64,000 bases of DNA from Flavobacterium urocaniciphilum (GCF_900110615.1 NZ_FOEI01000001.1:62001-126000); one strand, 5' to 3'; counted from the first letter of the stretch, positions 9,129 through 18,497 are shown. The notes: generated by a model not told the origin, from the sequence alone. Program-made: numbers and translations.

Positions 9129-11069
9129 GTGAATAGTAATAAAACATCATATAAATCGATATTTTCAGATTTATTTTCAAAAGATAAAATTTTACATTTT
9201 GGATATTTGCCAAGATGGATCATTTTTTCTATTGATATTGCTATTGTTATAATTGCCAATATTGTTACCTACTTTTTAATTTCTCAATTAACGTTTAAAT
9301 ATTACAATACACTTGATTTAACGGGAAGAGCATTAATTATTTTAGCGACACAAATATTTTTCTTTTTTGCATTTAAAACCTATGCAGGAATTATTAGACA
9401 TTCAACATTAAATGACGGTTATAATTTATTTAAGGCTACTTTTAGTTCTTTTTTGGCATTAACGGTTTTAAATTATGTGCATTTTTATAAAGCTGGCGCT
9501 AAAATATTTTTAATGCCTGCTTTATTTCTAACATTTTTATTTTCATTTATTTTTTTACTTTTTTTCAGAATTGTTGTTAAAGTAGTTTATCAAATTTATT
9601 TGGATGCGAGTAATCAAAATAATTTAGAAAATATCGTTATTTATGGTACAGATTCTAATGCAATATCTTTGGCAAATGCTATAAATGCAGAATATCCAAA
9701 ACGATATAAATTAGTTGGTTTTATTGATAAGTATAATAAAAACACCACTAAAACAATTTTAAATGTTCCTATTATTTCTCATGATAAATCTATTGAGAAG
9801 ATTTTGGATTCATTAGATGCGAAAAATTTAATTATTGCAGATAAAAATATTCCAAGCAAATTACAATTATTAATTGTTGATCAATGTTTACAACACAATA
9901 TTAAGTTATTGAAAGTTCCAGTTGTAATGGATTGGAATACTAAAAAAATTAGTAATAGCTTAAAAACTTTTGAAATTTTAGATTTATTAGATAGAAAACA
10001 AATTGTATTAGACAATTCAAAAATTTCACAGCAAATTACCAATAAAGTAGTATTAATTACCGGTGCTGCAGGTTCTATTGGAAGTGAGATTGTTAGACAA
10101 GTATTGAATTTTTCTCCATCAAAAATAATTTTAATTGATCAAGCTGAAACACCATTACATCAATTAACGTTAGAATTAAGTAAAGTTACCATTGAAATTG
10201 TTCCAATAATAGCTGATGTTCGTGATAAAGAACAATTAGAAAGAATATTTAAAAGTTTAAACCCACATTTTGTTTTTCATGCTGCTGCCTATAAACATGT
10301 TCCTTTAATGGAAACTAATCCAAATCAAGCTATTTTTACTAATGTTGTAGGTACCAAAAACTTAGCTGATTTAGCCGTTAAATTTAAAGTGGAACGTTTT
10401 GTTTTTATTTCTACTGATAAGGCTGTGAATCCTAGTAATGTTATGGGAGCAAGTAAAAGAATTGCAGAAAAATATGTTCAATCGTTATCCATTTATTTGG
10501 ATCAAATGGGTGAATCTTCAACTAAATTCATTACTACTCGATTCGGAAATGTTTTAGGTTCAAATGGTTCGGTAGTGCCCTTATTTACTAAGCAAATAAA
10601 TGAAGGTGGACCAATAACAATAACACATCCAGATATTATCCGATATTTTATGACGATTCCTGAAGCTTGTCAACTCGTTTTAGAAGCTGGCGCTATGGGT
10701 AATGGAAGTGAAATTTTTATTTTCGATATGGGTAAACCCGTAAAAATTATAGATTTAGCTCATAAGATGATAAAATTAGCAGGCTATGTCCCGGAAGAAG
10801 ATATAAAAATTGAAGTTGTTGGATTAAGACCAGGTGAAAAATTATATGAAGAATTGTTAACTGATGCATCTACAACATTACCAACACATCATCAAAAAAT
10901 AATGATTGCTAAAGACATTACAGAAAACTATATTTCATTAAATGAAGATGTTTTAGAATTGATCAATTGGGCTAATGAAAATAATATAGATACTTTAGTC
11001 AAAAAAATGAAACAAATTGTACCTGAATTCGTGAGTTTAAATTCAAAATTTGAAAAGTTTGATAATTAA
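9129..11069 (+). CDS. pglF: PglF/WbpM-type UDP-sugar 4,6-dehydratase, membrane-bound
   Basis: A 646-residue long-form nucleotide-sugar C4,C6-dehydratase. About four N-terminal transmembrane helices (residues 25-160) are followed by a CoA-binding-like Rossmann region and then the SDR catalytic domain, with TGAAGSIGSE near 311. In the catalytic motif the usual Tyr is replaced by Met (NVMGASKR), as is normal for the PglF/WbpM/CapD group. It should convert UDP-GlcNAc to the 4-keto-6-deoxy sugar, the first step of diacetylbacillosamine synthesis. The start is GTG at 9129; no ATG lies close by in frame. A -7 box precedes it. Gene order dehydratase last is unusual only in that the pathway runs backwards along the operon. 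Confidence 0.93.
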   Translation: MNSNKTSYKSIFSDLFSKDKILHFGYLPRWIIFSIDIAIVIIANIVTYFLISQLTFKYYNTLDLTGRALIILATQIFFFFAFKTYAGIIRHSTLNDGYNLFKATFSSFLALTVLNYVHFYKAGAKIFLMPALFLTFLFSFIFLLFFRIVVKVVYQIYLDASNQNNLENIVIYGTDSNAISLANAINAEYPKRYKLVGFIDKYNKNTTKTILNVPIISHDKSIEKILDSLDAKNLIIADKNIPSKLQLLIVDQCLQHNIKLLKVPVVMDWNTKKISNSLKTFEILDLLDRKQIVLDNSKISQQITNKVVLITGAAGSIGSEIVRQVLNFSPSKIILIDQAETPLHQLTLELSKVTIEIVPIIADVRDKEQLERIFKSLNPHFVFHAAAYKHVPLMETNPNQAIFTNVVGTKNLADLAVKFKVERFVFISTDKAVNPSNVMGASKRIAEKYVQSLSIYLDQMGESSTKFITTRFGNVLGSNGSVVPLFTKQINEGGPITITHPDIIRYFMTIPEACQLVLEAGAMGNGSEIFIFDMGKPVKIIDLAHKMIKLAGYVPEEDIKIEVVGLRPGEKLYEELLTDASTTLPTHHQKIMIAKDITENYISLNEDVLELINWANENNIDTLVKKMKQIVPEFVSLNSKFEKFDN

Positions 11070-11099
11070 CGGAATAAGAAAATTTATCAATTAAAAAAT

Positions 11100-11107
11100 T
11101 ATATTTG
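11100..11107 (+). promoter_or_regulatory. putative -7 box (TATATTTG) for the OPX-Wzc genes
   Basis: TATATTTG matches TAnnTTTG exactly. It ends only 6 bases before the first possible ATG (11114) and 15 before the second (11123). A transcript from here would have almost no leader, which favours the 11123 start. No matching -33 element is evident at 19 bases. Confidence 0.5.
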
Positions 11108-11122
11108 TAAAAAATGCATTTC

Positions 11123-11884
11123 ATGAGTAAATATATATATCTACTTTTAGTAGTTTTCACTTCATTAGTTTCTTGTACATCACCTTCTAAAATGGTGTAC
11201 TTAAACCAATCGAGCAAAATTGAATCTAATGTAAAATTTGAAACTACATTACAACCAGACGATCAATTATTAATTATTGTCACTTCAGAAAATCCTGAAG
11301 CTGCATCTCCATATAATTTAAAAACGATTTCTTATCAAGGAAATTCTGAAAATGTAATTCCGCAAGAAAGAAATCAAGCGTATATTGTTGATCAAGAAGG
11401 AAATATTGAGTTTCCAATGTTAGGTACCATTAAAGTTGGTGGATTAACTCGAATTGAAGCTACAAATAAAATCAAAGAATTGCTTAAAAACGGACATATT
11501 TCTGATCCAATAGTAAATGTGAGATTATTGAATTTCAAAATTTCAGTTTTGGGAGAAGTAGCTAAGCCAGGCGTTTATCAAATTTCAGGTGAAAGAATTA
11601 CATTAGTTGAAGGATTAGCATTGGCGGGTGATTTAACTATCTATGGAAAAAGAAATAATATTTTATTGATAAGAGAAAAAAATGGCGTAAAAACCTATGA
11701 AAGAATTGATATTACTAAAACGGATTTTATCAATTCACCAAACTACTATTTATCACAAAACGATGTAATTTATGTTGAACCTAATAAAACAAAAATAAAT
11801 TCTTCAGCTGTAGGTCCTAATTTAACAATAGGTATTTCTGCACTTTCATTAGTAGTTACTATATTAGCTTTAACAATTAAATAG
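11123..11884 (+). CDS. OPX-type polysaccharide export lipoprotein (Wza-like)
   Basis: About 253 residues. The N-terminus is a lipoprotein signal with lipobox LVSC, Cys18 when translation starts at the ATG at 11123. The ATG at 11114 adds three residues and lies almost on the -7 box. A Poly_export domain (LQPDDQLLIIV; VDQEGNIEFPMLG) is followed by an SLBB-like segment (ISVLGEVAKPGVYQI). The C-terminus is a hydrophobic helix, as in many Bacteroidetes members of the family. Outer-membrane polysaccharide export proteins act with a Wzc-type co-polymerase, and that gene starts one base after this stop. It is short compared with E. coli Wza but normal for this phylum. Confidence 0.9.
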   Translation: MSKYIYLLLVVFTSLVSCTSPSKMVYLNQSSKIESNVKFETTLQPDDQLLIIVTSENPEAASPYNLKTISYQGNSENVIPQERNQAYIVDQEGNIEFPMLGTIKVGGLTRIEATNKIKELLKNGHISDPIVNVRLLNFKISVLGEVAKPGVYQISGERITLVEGLALAGDLTIYGKRNNILLIREKNGVKTYERIDITKTDFINSPNYYLSQNDVIYVEPNKTKINSSAVGPNLTIGISALSLVVTILALTIK

Positions 11885-11885
11885 T

Positions 11886-14252
11886 ATGCAAAATTATAGT
11901 CAAAATTTTGATGAAGATTTAAATCAAAACATCAATATTAGAGAACAAATTGAAAAATACTTAATACACTGGAAATGGTTTGTATTAGGGATTGTTTTGT
12001 CTCTTTTTTTTGCATTTCTATATTTGAGATATACGGTACCAATGTACAATGCTACGTCTACTATTTTAGTAAAAGACGATAGAAAAGGAGGTTTGGCTTC
12101 TGAACTTTCAGCTTTTTCCGATTTAGGTATGCTTAAAGGAGCTAAGAGTAATGTTGACAATGAAATTGAAGTTTTAAAATCTCGAAAACTTATAAAAAAG
12201 ACACTTAGTGAATTAGGGTTTAATATTATTTATATCAACGAAGGAAGAATTAAAGACGGTGAAATTTATACTAATTGTCCCATTAAAATTTTATTTTATA
12301 ATCAAGACACAAATTTTTTCAATGAGTTTCATCAATTTAGAGTAGTTTCTCAAACGGATAATACTTTCGAAGTTTATATAGGTTCCAAACTTTTTGGAAC
12401 ATTTAAATATGGTGAATCAATTAAATATTTAACGGGCAATTTTACGGTTGTAAAAGATAATGTAACCGCTAAAAATGCATTAAAAGATTTTTCTATTCGT
12501 GTTGAGGTATTGCCAATTGAAGCTTTAGCTGATAATTATAGAGGAAGATTAAAAGTACTTACAATAAGTAAAAATACGAGTGTTATTGAATTAAATTTTG
12601 TAGATCCAATTCATGTTAGAGCGAAAGATTTTCTTAATGCTTTAGTAAAAAATTATAATCAAGATGCTATTGAAGATAAAAACTTTATAGCAGAAAATAC
12701 TTCTAAATTTATTGAACAAAGATTAAAGTTAATTTATGGTGAGTTAGAAGGTGTTGAAAAAGATGCTGAAAGCTTTAAAAAAACAAATCGAGTTACAGAT
12801 ATTACTTCAGAAGCAGGATTGTTTTTAGAAAATGCTAGTGAATTTGAAAAACGTGAAATTGAAACGGAAACACAGTTGAAAGTTGTCAATACTATGATTG
12901 ATTATTTGAAAGCTAATAAAGTTGAGAATTTAATACCGGCTAATATCTTAACTTCAGATGTTGATGCTTCAGAGGTTATCAATCAATATAATAATTTAGT
13001 TTTAGAACGCAATAGATTATTAAAAACTGCAGGTGAGAAGAATGCTGTTGTTTTAGCTATTGATAAAAAAATTGCGTCACTTCGTTCGACTGTTTCAGCA
13101 AGTTTGCAACAATTAAAAGCTTCGTTACAAATTAAAAAGAACGATTTAGCCCGTCAAAATGCAATTGTTGAAGGTAGAATTTCTCAAATTCCAACGCAAG
13201 AAAAAGAATTTAGAATTATTGCCAGACAACAACAAGTTAAAGAAGCGTTGTATTTATATCTTTTAGAAAAAAGAGAAGAAACGGCTATTTCATTAGCGGT
13301 AACGGAACCCAATGCAAAAGTTATTGATGATGCTAATTCTACAAATAGCCCGGTTTCTCCAAATAGATCTGTAGTTTATTTGGTTGCATTGGTTTTAGGA
13401 GGTTTAATTCCATTTGGTATCATTTATTTAATTAATTTCTTCGATAATAAAGTAAAAACTCGATTAGATATTGAAAGAAATACATCCATTCCATTTATTG
13501 GTGATGTGCCTAAATCTGATAGTCCAAACGATATCATTCAAATTAATAGTCGAACCAATACAGCAGAAGCGATAAGAATTATTCGAACGAATTTAGAGTT
13601 TTTATTAAAAGACGTACAAGACGGACAGGCAAAAACAATTTTTGTAACGTCTACTTTTCCAAAAGAAGGAAAAACATTCGTGTCTGTTAATTTAGCTTCT
13701 ACTATTGCTCTTTCAGATAAAAAAGTTTTATTAATTGGAATGGATATTCGAAATCCGAAAATTGATAATTATTTACAATTACCTCAAGTAGGACTAACAA
13801 ATTATTTGTCTTCTAATAAATACAATTCAATAGATGAATTGATTATCAAAATTGATAATTATTCTAATTTTTATGTGTTACCAGCGGGTATAATTCCACC
13901 TAATCCTGCAGAATTATTAATGGATAAAAAAGTGGGTGTTTTATTTAACGAATTAAGATCAAAATTTGATTACATTATCGTTGATACAGCTCCAGTAAGT
14001 TTGGTAACGGATACTTTAATTGTCGGACATTTAGCAGATGCTTTTGTATACGTTACTCGTGCGAATTATTTAGATAAGCGAATGTTGAAATTACCGCAAC
14101 AATTGTATAGCGAGTCGAAACTACCAAACATGTCAATTTTAATTAATGATACTGAATCTCAAAAAGGGTATGGTTACGGTTATGGCTACGGTTACGGTTA
14201 CGGCGTTGAAGTAGAAGTAAAGCCTTGGTGGAAAAAGCTGCTTGGGAAATAA
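11886..14252 (+). CDS. wzc: Wzc-like polysaccharide co-polymerase with tyrosine autokinase domain
   Basis: A 788-residue inner-membrane protein. The Wzz domain has a first TM near residues 32-50, a coiled-coil periplasmic part (about 270-460) and a second TM near 497-517. A cytoplasmic BY-kinase domain follows, with Walker A STFPKEGKT near 587, Walker A' LLIGMDIRNPK near 618 and Walker B IIVDTAPVS near 696. The C-terminus has six Gly-Tyr pairs (Tyr762-772), the expected autophosphorylation cluster, followed by a basic tail. The family controls chain length and export through phosphorylation cycles. The matching phosphatase gene lies convergently at 14361-15095. The OPX gene directly upstream supports the role. 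Confidence 0.94.
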   Translation: MQNYSQNFDEDLNQNINIREQIEKYLIHWKWFVLGIVLSLFFAFLYLRYTVPMYNATSTILVKDDRKGGLASELSAFSDLGMLKGAKSNVDNEIEVLKSRKLIKKTLSELGFNIIYINEGRIKDGEIYTNCPIKILFYNQDTNFFNEFHQFRVVSQTDNTFEVYIGSKLFGTFKYGESIKYLTGNFTVVKDNVTAKNALKDFSIRVEVLPIEALADNYRGRLKVLTISKNTSVIELNFVDPIHVRAKDFLNALVKNYNQDAIEDKNFIAENTSKFIEQRLKLIYGELEGVEKDAESFKKTNRVTDITSEAGLFLENASEFEKREIETETQLKVVNTMIDYLKANKVENLIPANILTSDVDASEVINQYNNLVLERNRLLKTAGEKNAVVLAIDKKIASLRSTVSASLQQLKASLQIKKNDLARQNAIVEGRISQIPTQEKEFRIIARQQQVKEALYLYLLEKREETAISLAVTEPNAKVIDDANSTNSPVSPNRSVVYLVALVLGGLIPFGIIYLINFFDNKVKTRLDIERNTSIPFIGDVPKSDSPNDIIQINSRTNTAEAIRIIRTNLEFLLKDVQDGQAKTIFVTSTFPKEGKTFVSVNLASTIALSDKKVLLIGMDIRNPKIDNYLQLPQVGLTNYLSSNKYNSIDELIIKIDNYSNFYVLPAGIIPPNPAELLMDKKVGVLFNELRSKFDYIIVDTAPVSLVTDTLIVGHLADAFVYVTRANYLDKRMLKLPQQLYSESKLPNMSILINDTESQKGYGYGYGYGYGYGVEVEVKPWWKKLLGK
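14166..14201 (+). repeat. six-unit Gly-Tyr hexanucleotide repeat in wzc
   Basis: Six tandem units of the form GGNTAY (GGTTAC dominant) encode the Gly-Tyr ladder at the Wzc C-terminus. Loss or gain of one unit keeps the frame and changes the number of Tyr residues by one. Confidence 0.85.
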
Positions 14253-14360
14253 ATTTCATTAAAAACTATTCAAGATTCATTTGATTCTACTTCATAAAAA
14301 TCTCGACTCAAAGTGGAAACGAACTAAGTGTAGCTAATTGATGTTTTTATTTTGTGCTAT

Positions 14361-15095
14361 TTACAAGAAAAATTGATTGTTTTCAATTGCAGTTTCAAAA
14401 GCTTTCGTTTCTTTAATTACAATTTTTCTTGAAAAAGATGAAATGTGTTGTTTGTGATGAATATCAGAACCAACATAATCTATAAATTCTGCTTTTAACA
14501 ATTTATCAGAAATTTTAGCAACATCAGGTCCATAGTAGCCAACAGTTGATAATAAATTCAACTGAAATTTTAATCCCATTTTTTTAAGCTTTTCAAAATC
14601 TTTAAAACTATTATGGTAAAAAGTATAGCGTTCAGGATGTGCTAATACAGGTTGGTAGCCCGCTAATTGTAATTCAAATAAATATTCATGTAATTGAATA
14701 GGTGGATTTAAAAACGACATTTCCACTAAAACATAATTGTCTTTTAAGGTTAATAGCGGATTGTTTTTAAAATTCTCAATAAAATTTTCATCAATATAAT
14801 ATTCAGAAGCAGCTTGCAAATCTAGTTTTTGCGCTAATTCTGATAATTCATTTTCAACTTTATACTTAGCAGAGTTTATACTTTCTATAGTATTATTGAA
14901 AACGTTTGCCATTGTATGTGGCGATGTAATACATTTTTTAAATCCAAAACCTATCATCGATTCCAATAAAAACTGACTGTCTTTAAGGTTTTTAGCACCA
15001 TCATCAATACCCGGTAATACATGTGAATGAATATCCACATAATTATTTGGTATTAATTCTGCTAAAGTTGGTTTCGATTTAAATAGGGAAAACAT
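14361..15095 (-). CDS. cpsB: CpsB/YwqE-type PHP tyrosine-protein phosphatase
   Basis: A 244-residue PHP-fold manganese-dependent phosphotyrosine phosphatase. Metal-binding motifs are visible: DIHSHVLPGIDDG near residue 20, SPHTMAN, LAHPERY and GSDIHH. The family dephosphorylates the Tyr cluster of BY-kinases such as the Wzc encoded convergently next door. The frame is open upstream to an ATG at 15179, but a -7 box at 15111-15118 and the normal start of the family (MFSLFKSKPTL) point to 15095. The 108 bases between it and wzc show no convincing terminator hairpin. Confidence 0.92.
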   Translation of the reverse strand: MFSLFKSKPTLAELIPNNYVDIHSHVLPGIDDGAKNLKDSQFLLESMIGFGFKKCITSPHTMANVFNNTIESINSAKYKVENELSELAQKLDLQAASEYYIDENFIENFKNNPLLTLKDNYVLVEMSFLNPPIQLHEYLFELQLAGYQPVLAHPERYTFYHNSFKDFEKLKKMGLKFQLNLLSTVGYYGPDVAKISDKLLKAEFIDYVGSDIHHKQHISSFSRKIVIKETKAFETAIENNQFFL

Positions 15096-15110
15096 GTATT
15101 TATTTTTTTG

Positions 15111-15118
15111 CAAAGATA
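15111..15118 (-). promoter_or_regulatory. putative -7 box (TATCTTTG) of cpsB-type gene
   Basis: On the minus strand TATCTTTG matches TAnnTTTG and ends 15 bases before the chosen ATG at 15095. It lies inside the extended open frame and therefore argues against the 15179 start. No -33 element is obvious. Confidence 0.55.
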
Positions 15119-15127
15119 GCTTTTTTA

Positions 15128-15153
15128 GTGAATTGTGAATACTGAATAGTGAG
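15128..15153. repeat. short GTGAATAGTGAA-type repeat remnant
   Basis: A short run of GTGAAT-like units (GTGAATTGTGAATACTGAA followed by TAGTGAG) resembles the larger repeat at 20158-20345. It is upstream of the cpsB promoter, in the gap before the DoxX gene end. It may be a remnant of the same dispersed repeat family. Confidence 0.5.
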
Positions 15154-15228
15154 TTGCGGTGGGTAAAAAAAATAGCCACACAAAAATTGTATGGCTGAGT
15201 GTATATCTATATTTTTTGCGTTTTTATT

Positions 15229-15627
15229 TTAATCCCATTTAGAATTAGTTGAGGCTGCATATTTTCCAGCTCCAGTAAAAAATAAAGCTAAACCACCAAA
15301 GAAATAAAGGCCTTGTAATTCCAATGACCAACCTCCAGTGTCACTTAATTTGAATATATCAGAAGCATGTGCCATTCCAACGGCAACAATCATTGTAAAT
15401 GCAAATACTAAAGCTGCTAATCGGGTGCGATATCCTGCAATTATTAATAAAGGAGCAACAACTTCTCCAATATATACTGTATAGGCAAAAAATGAAGGAA
15501 GTCCTAAATCTTTAAACATACCACCTAAAAAGTCAACACCATGAGTAATTTTTGCTATACCGTGTAATAACATTAAAATACCCAAAGAAAGTCTGATAAT
15601 TAATAATCCTAAATCGTTGTTTTTCAT
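15229..15627 (-). CDS. DoxX family membrane protein
   Basis: A 132-residue protein with four hydrophobic helices. The start LLIIRLSLGILMLLHGIAKI and the later GEVVAPLLIIAGYRTRLAAL segment are characteristic of the DoxX/DoxD superfamily. Members are small inner-membrane proteins, some linked to thiol or oxidative stress, often without assigned reaction. The frame extends upstream into the pirin gene, but the ATG at 15627 gives the family-typical N-terminus (MKNNDLG) and avoids overlap. It is the last gene of a four-gene minus-strand run with three pirins, which suggests a shared redox or stress-related role (inference). Confidence 0.85.
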   Translation of the reverse strand: MKNNDLGLLIIRLSLGILMLLHGIAKITHGVDFLGGMFKDLGLPSFFAYTVYIGEVVAPLLIIAGYRTRLAALVFAFTMIVAVGMAHASDIFKLSDTGGWSLELQGLYFFGGLALFFTGAGKYAASTNSKWD

Positions 15628-15646
15628 AATATTAAAAGGTTTTTGG

Positions 15647-16543
15647 TTACTTTTTGATTTTAAAAGCATTATTCTCTGGAGGAAGCAATACAAATTCTGT
15701 TTCACCAGGAACTTTTGGAAAGTTTTGATTTTGCCAATCCAATTTTGCTTTTTCTATTGTTTCTTTTGATGAAGATACAAAATTCCAATAAATAAATCGT
15801 TCTTCTGGAAATGCTTCACCACCGAAAATATATACTGTTGTGTTTTCACTTATTTCAAATTCACATAATTTACTGTCCTTTGCAATTAAAATTTGTTTTG
15901 GTTCAAAAACAGTTCCATCGCTTATAATACTACCTTCTAAAATGTATAAAGCGCTTTCACCATATAAATAGTCGCCAATTTTTAATTTTTGTTTGGTTTT
16001 CGATTTAATTTCTAAAAAATAAAGTGGACTATAAACAGGAACTGGCGATTTTTTGCCAAAAGCTTCACCTGCAATTAATTTTATTGAAACATTATCTTGA
16101 TCCCATTGTGGTAAATCATCTTTTGCAACATGAGTAAAATTGGGTTCCATTTCTTCTAATTCTTTAGGAAGTGCTACCCAAATTTGCAAACCATGAAGCA
16201 TTTTGTCAGAAGTTCTAAGATATTGAGGGGTTCTTTCAGAATGAACTATTCCTTTGCCTGCTGTCATCCAATTTACCGCACCAGGTTGAATTTCAATTTC
16301 TGTACCTAAGCTATCTTTATGTAAAATGCTTCCTTCAAACAAATAAGTAAGTGTTGAAAGTCCAATATGCGGATGAGGTGCTACATCTAAATTCTGAAAG
16401 TCTTTTAAATAAGTTGGCCCCATATGATCAATAAAGGCAAATGGTCCAACGGTTCTCTTTTCTCTAAAAGGTAATAATCTTCCAACCAAGAAATTGCCAA
16501 TATTAGCAGCGCGTTCTTCTATAATTAATTGTACATTAGACAT
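15647..16543 (-). CDS. pirin family protein (copy 1, divergent)
   Basis: A 298-residue bicupin of the pirin family. The N-terminal cupin carries the metal-ligand segments PHPHIG near residue 57 and GIVHSE near 101, plus the signature RTVGPFAFIDHMGP. Some pirins act as quercetin 2,3-dioxygenases, others as redox-sensing regulators; which applies here is open. It is clearly more distant from the two upstream pirins than they are from each other. It is followed 19 bases later by the DoxX gene, probably in one transcript. Confidence 0.88.
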   Translation of the reverse strand: MSNVQLIIEERAANIGNFLVGRLLPFREKRTVGPFAFIDHMGPTYLKDFQNLDVAPHPHIGLSTLTYLFEGSILHKDSLGTEIEIQPGAVNWMTAGKGIVHSERTPQYLRTSDKMLHGLQIWVALPKELEEMEPNFTHVAKDDLPQWDQDNVSIKLIAGEAFGKKSPVPVYSPLYFLEIKSKTKQKLKIGDYLYGESALYILEGSIISDGTVFEPKQILIAKDSKLCEFEISENTTVYIFGGEAFPEERFIYWNFVSSSKETIEKAKLDWQNQNFPKVPGETEFVLLPPENNAFKIKK

Positions 16544-16564
16544 GATTTTTATTTTATTATTAGA

Positions 16565-17554
16565 TTAATCTTCTAAAAATCCGAATTTACCATCATTAAA
16601 ATCTTTTATTGCTTGACGGATTTCTTCTTCAGTATTCATAACAAATGGACCATATGAAACATAAGGTTCATTTAAAGGTTCGCCACTTAAAACAACTAAG
16701 ATTGTTTTTTTGGTTGTCTTAATTTGAATTTCACCTTCGTCATTTGCTAATTGAACATAATGGTTTTCAGGGGCTTTTTTTCCATTAATTTCTATATCTC
16801 CATCTACAACTAAAATACCTGAATTATAATTTGATGGTAATGTAAATGAAAAGTTAGCATCTTTTTCTAGATGAATATCATACATATGAATAGGTGAAAA
16901 GGTTGAAGCTATTCCTTTTGTTCCCATATATTCACCAGCTATTACATGAACAACTCCTGTGTTGTTAGGTAAAATGACTTTTGGTTTTTCTGTATGAAGT
17001 ATACTCTGGTATTTAGCTGGAGTCATTTTGTGTTTAGCGGGTAAATTAATCCAAAGTTGCATCATTTCGAATGCTCCACCTGTTCTGTTAAACGTTTGCT
17101 CATGATATTCTTTATGAAGGACACCGCCACCAGCTGTCATCCATTGAATGTCGCCAGGATTGATTATACCATGATTTCCTTTACTGTCATGATGTTCAAC
17201 AGAACCTTTATAGGCAAAAGTTATTGTTTCAATACCACGATGAGGATGAACACCAACACCTTGTGCTAATTCGGATGGAGGGAAATTCACTTCGGCATTA
17301 AAATCTAATAAGAAAAAAGGACTCATACGTTCTTCAAAACCTTTTCCATTCGGGAAATAGTTCATCACCTTAAATCCATTTCCAACCATGTGCGTATTGG
17401 TAGGCGATAAAATACCTTCTATTGGTCGCAATCCATTAGTTGCTTTTTTCTGAGCATTTTCTTTTTCATCAGAAGAAAACGATTTGTTTACTCCAAGAAA
17501 CAAAGCTGAAATTCCTGCTAGTAAGCCACCTTTTAAAAATTCACTTCTATTCAT
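16565..17554 (-). CDS. pirin family protein with N-terminal export signal (copy 2)
   Basis: A 329-residue pirin with about 35 extra N-terminal residues: MNRSEFLKGGLLAGISALFLG, resembling a Tat signal but with Ser in place of the second Arg (R-S-E-F-L-K). The cupin metal ligands are present in GVHPHRGIET and VLHKEYHE. The C-terminal sequence NDGKFGFLED is almost identical to that of copy 3, so these two are recent paralogues. If the signal works, this copy acts outside the cytoplasm while copy 3 stays inside (inference). It lies 21 bases from copy 1 and 39 from copy 3, in a single minus-strand operon. Confidence 0.88.
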   Translation of the reverse strand: MNRSEFLKGGLLAGISALFLGVNKSFSSDEKENAQKKATNGLRPIEGILSPTNTHMVGNGFKVMNYFPNGKGFEERMSPFFLLDFNAEVNFPPSELAQGVGVHPHRGIETITFAYKGSVEHHDSKGNHGIINPGDIQWMTAGGGVLHKEYHEQTFNRTGGAFEMMQLWINLPAKHKMTPAKYQSILHTEKPKVILPNNTGVVHVIAGEYMGTKGIASTFSPIHMYDIHLEKDANFSFTLPSNYNSGILVVDGDIEINGKKAPENHYVQLANDEGEIQIKTTKKTILVVLSGEPLNEPYVSYGPFVMNTEEEIRQAIKDFNDGKFGFLED

Positions 17555-17593
17555 GATTTTTTTATTTTGATTTACAATTTACGATTTTTCAAA

Positions 17594-18472
17594 TTAGTCT
17601 TCAAGAAATCCAAATTTTCCATTATTGAAATCTTCAATTGCTTGAATAATTTCTTCTCGAGTATTCATCACAAAAGGACCATGAGGAAAAATAGGCTCAT
17701 TTATTGGTTCTCCGCTTAATACCAAAACAATTGCATCTTCTAATGCTTCAATGGTGAAATTTTCGCCTTTATTTTCGAATAAAACAAAATGATCTAACGG
17801 TACAACTTCTATGTCATTTACCTTAATGCTTCCTTCAATAACCAATAATGCTGTATTGTATTTTGCTGGGAATGAGAAATCTGCCTTTCCGCCTTTATTT
17901 AATTTTGCATTATGCATATTCACGGGTGTGAATGTTGAAGCAGGTCCTTTAATGTCTTTATAATTTCCGGCAATGACTTCAATGTATCCGGCATTATTTG
18001 GAAGTTCATAACGACCCATTTCGTCATTAGAAATCGCTTGATATTTTGGATTCGACATTTTATCTTTTGCAGGTAAATTTACCCAAAGTTGTACCATTTG
18101 AAATACGCCACCTGTTTTACTAAAATTTTCTTCATGGTATTCTTTGTGTAAAACTCCGGATGCTGCTGTCATCCATTGAACATCACCTTCACCAATAATT
18201 CCGCCACCACCAGCACTGTCATGATGGGCAACTTTTCCTTTATAGGCAATTGTTACAGTTTCAAAACCTCTGTGAGGATGCACGCCAACACCTCTTGGAA
18301 TTTCAGATGGGGAAAAATGATATTTAGAATTATAATCTAACATGATAAACGGACTCATTCGTTCCATATCCAAACGAAAACCACTTGGAATAAAATTATG
18401 TACTCTAAAACCATCACCTACAAAATGAGGTGTTCTAGGTTCGGCTATTAATTCGATATTTTTTGTTGTCAT
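17594..18472 (-). CDS. pirin family protein (copy 3, cytoplasmic)
   Basis: A 292-residue pirin without signal peptide. The metal-ligand motifs are GVHPHRGFET near residue 62 and VLHKEYHE near 105. It is closely similar to copy 2 over the whole cupin region. It is the first gene of the pirin-DoxX operon; a -7 box (TAACTTTG) lies about 26 bases upstream, and the XRE regulator is divergently transcribed from the same 178-base gap. The direct reaction or partner is unknown. Confidence 0.9.
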   Translation of the reverse strand: MTTKNIELIAEPRTPHFVGDGFRVHNFIPSGFRLDMERMSPFIMLDYNSKYHFSPSEIPRGVGVHPHRGFETVTIAYKGKVAHHDSAGGGGIIGEGDVQWMTAASGVLHKEYHEENFSKTGGVFQMVQLWVNLPAKDKMSNPKYQAISNDEMGRYELPNNAGYIEVIAGNYKDIKGPASTFTPVNMHNAKLNKGGKADFSFPAKYNTALLVIEGSIKVNDIEVVPLDHFVLFENKGENFTIEALEDAIVLVLSGEPINEPIFPHGPFVMNTREEIIQAIEDFNNGKFGFLED

Positions 18473-18497
18473 GATGTTATTCTTTTATTTTGATATA

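Noticed and set aside
15096..15179. Longer N-terminus of the CpsB-type phosphatase
   Set aside because: It would include the -7 box region and a repeat remnant, and the PHP family begins at the later ATG.
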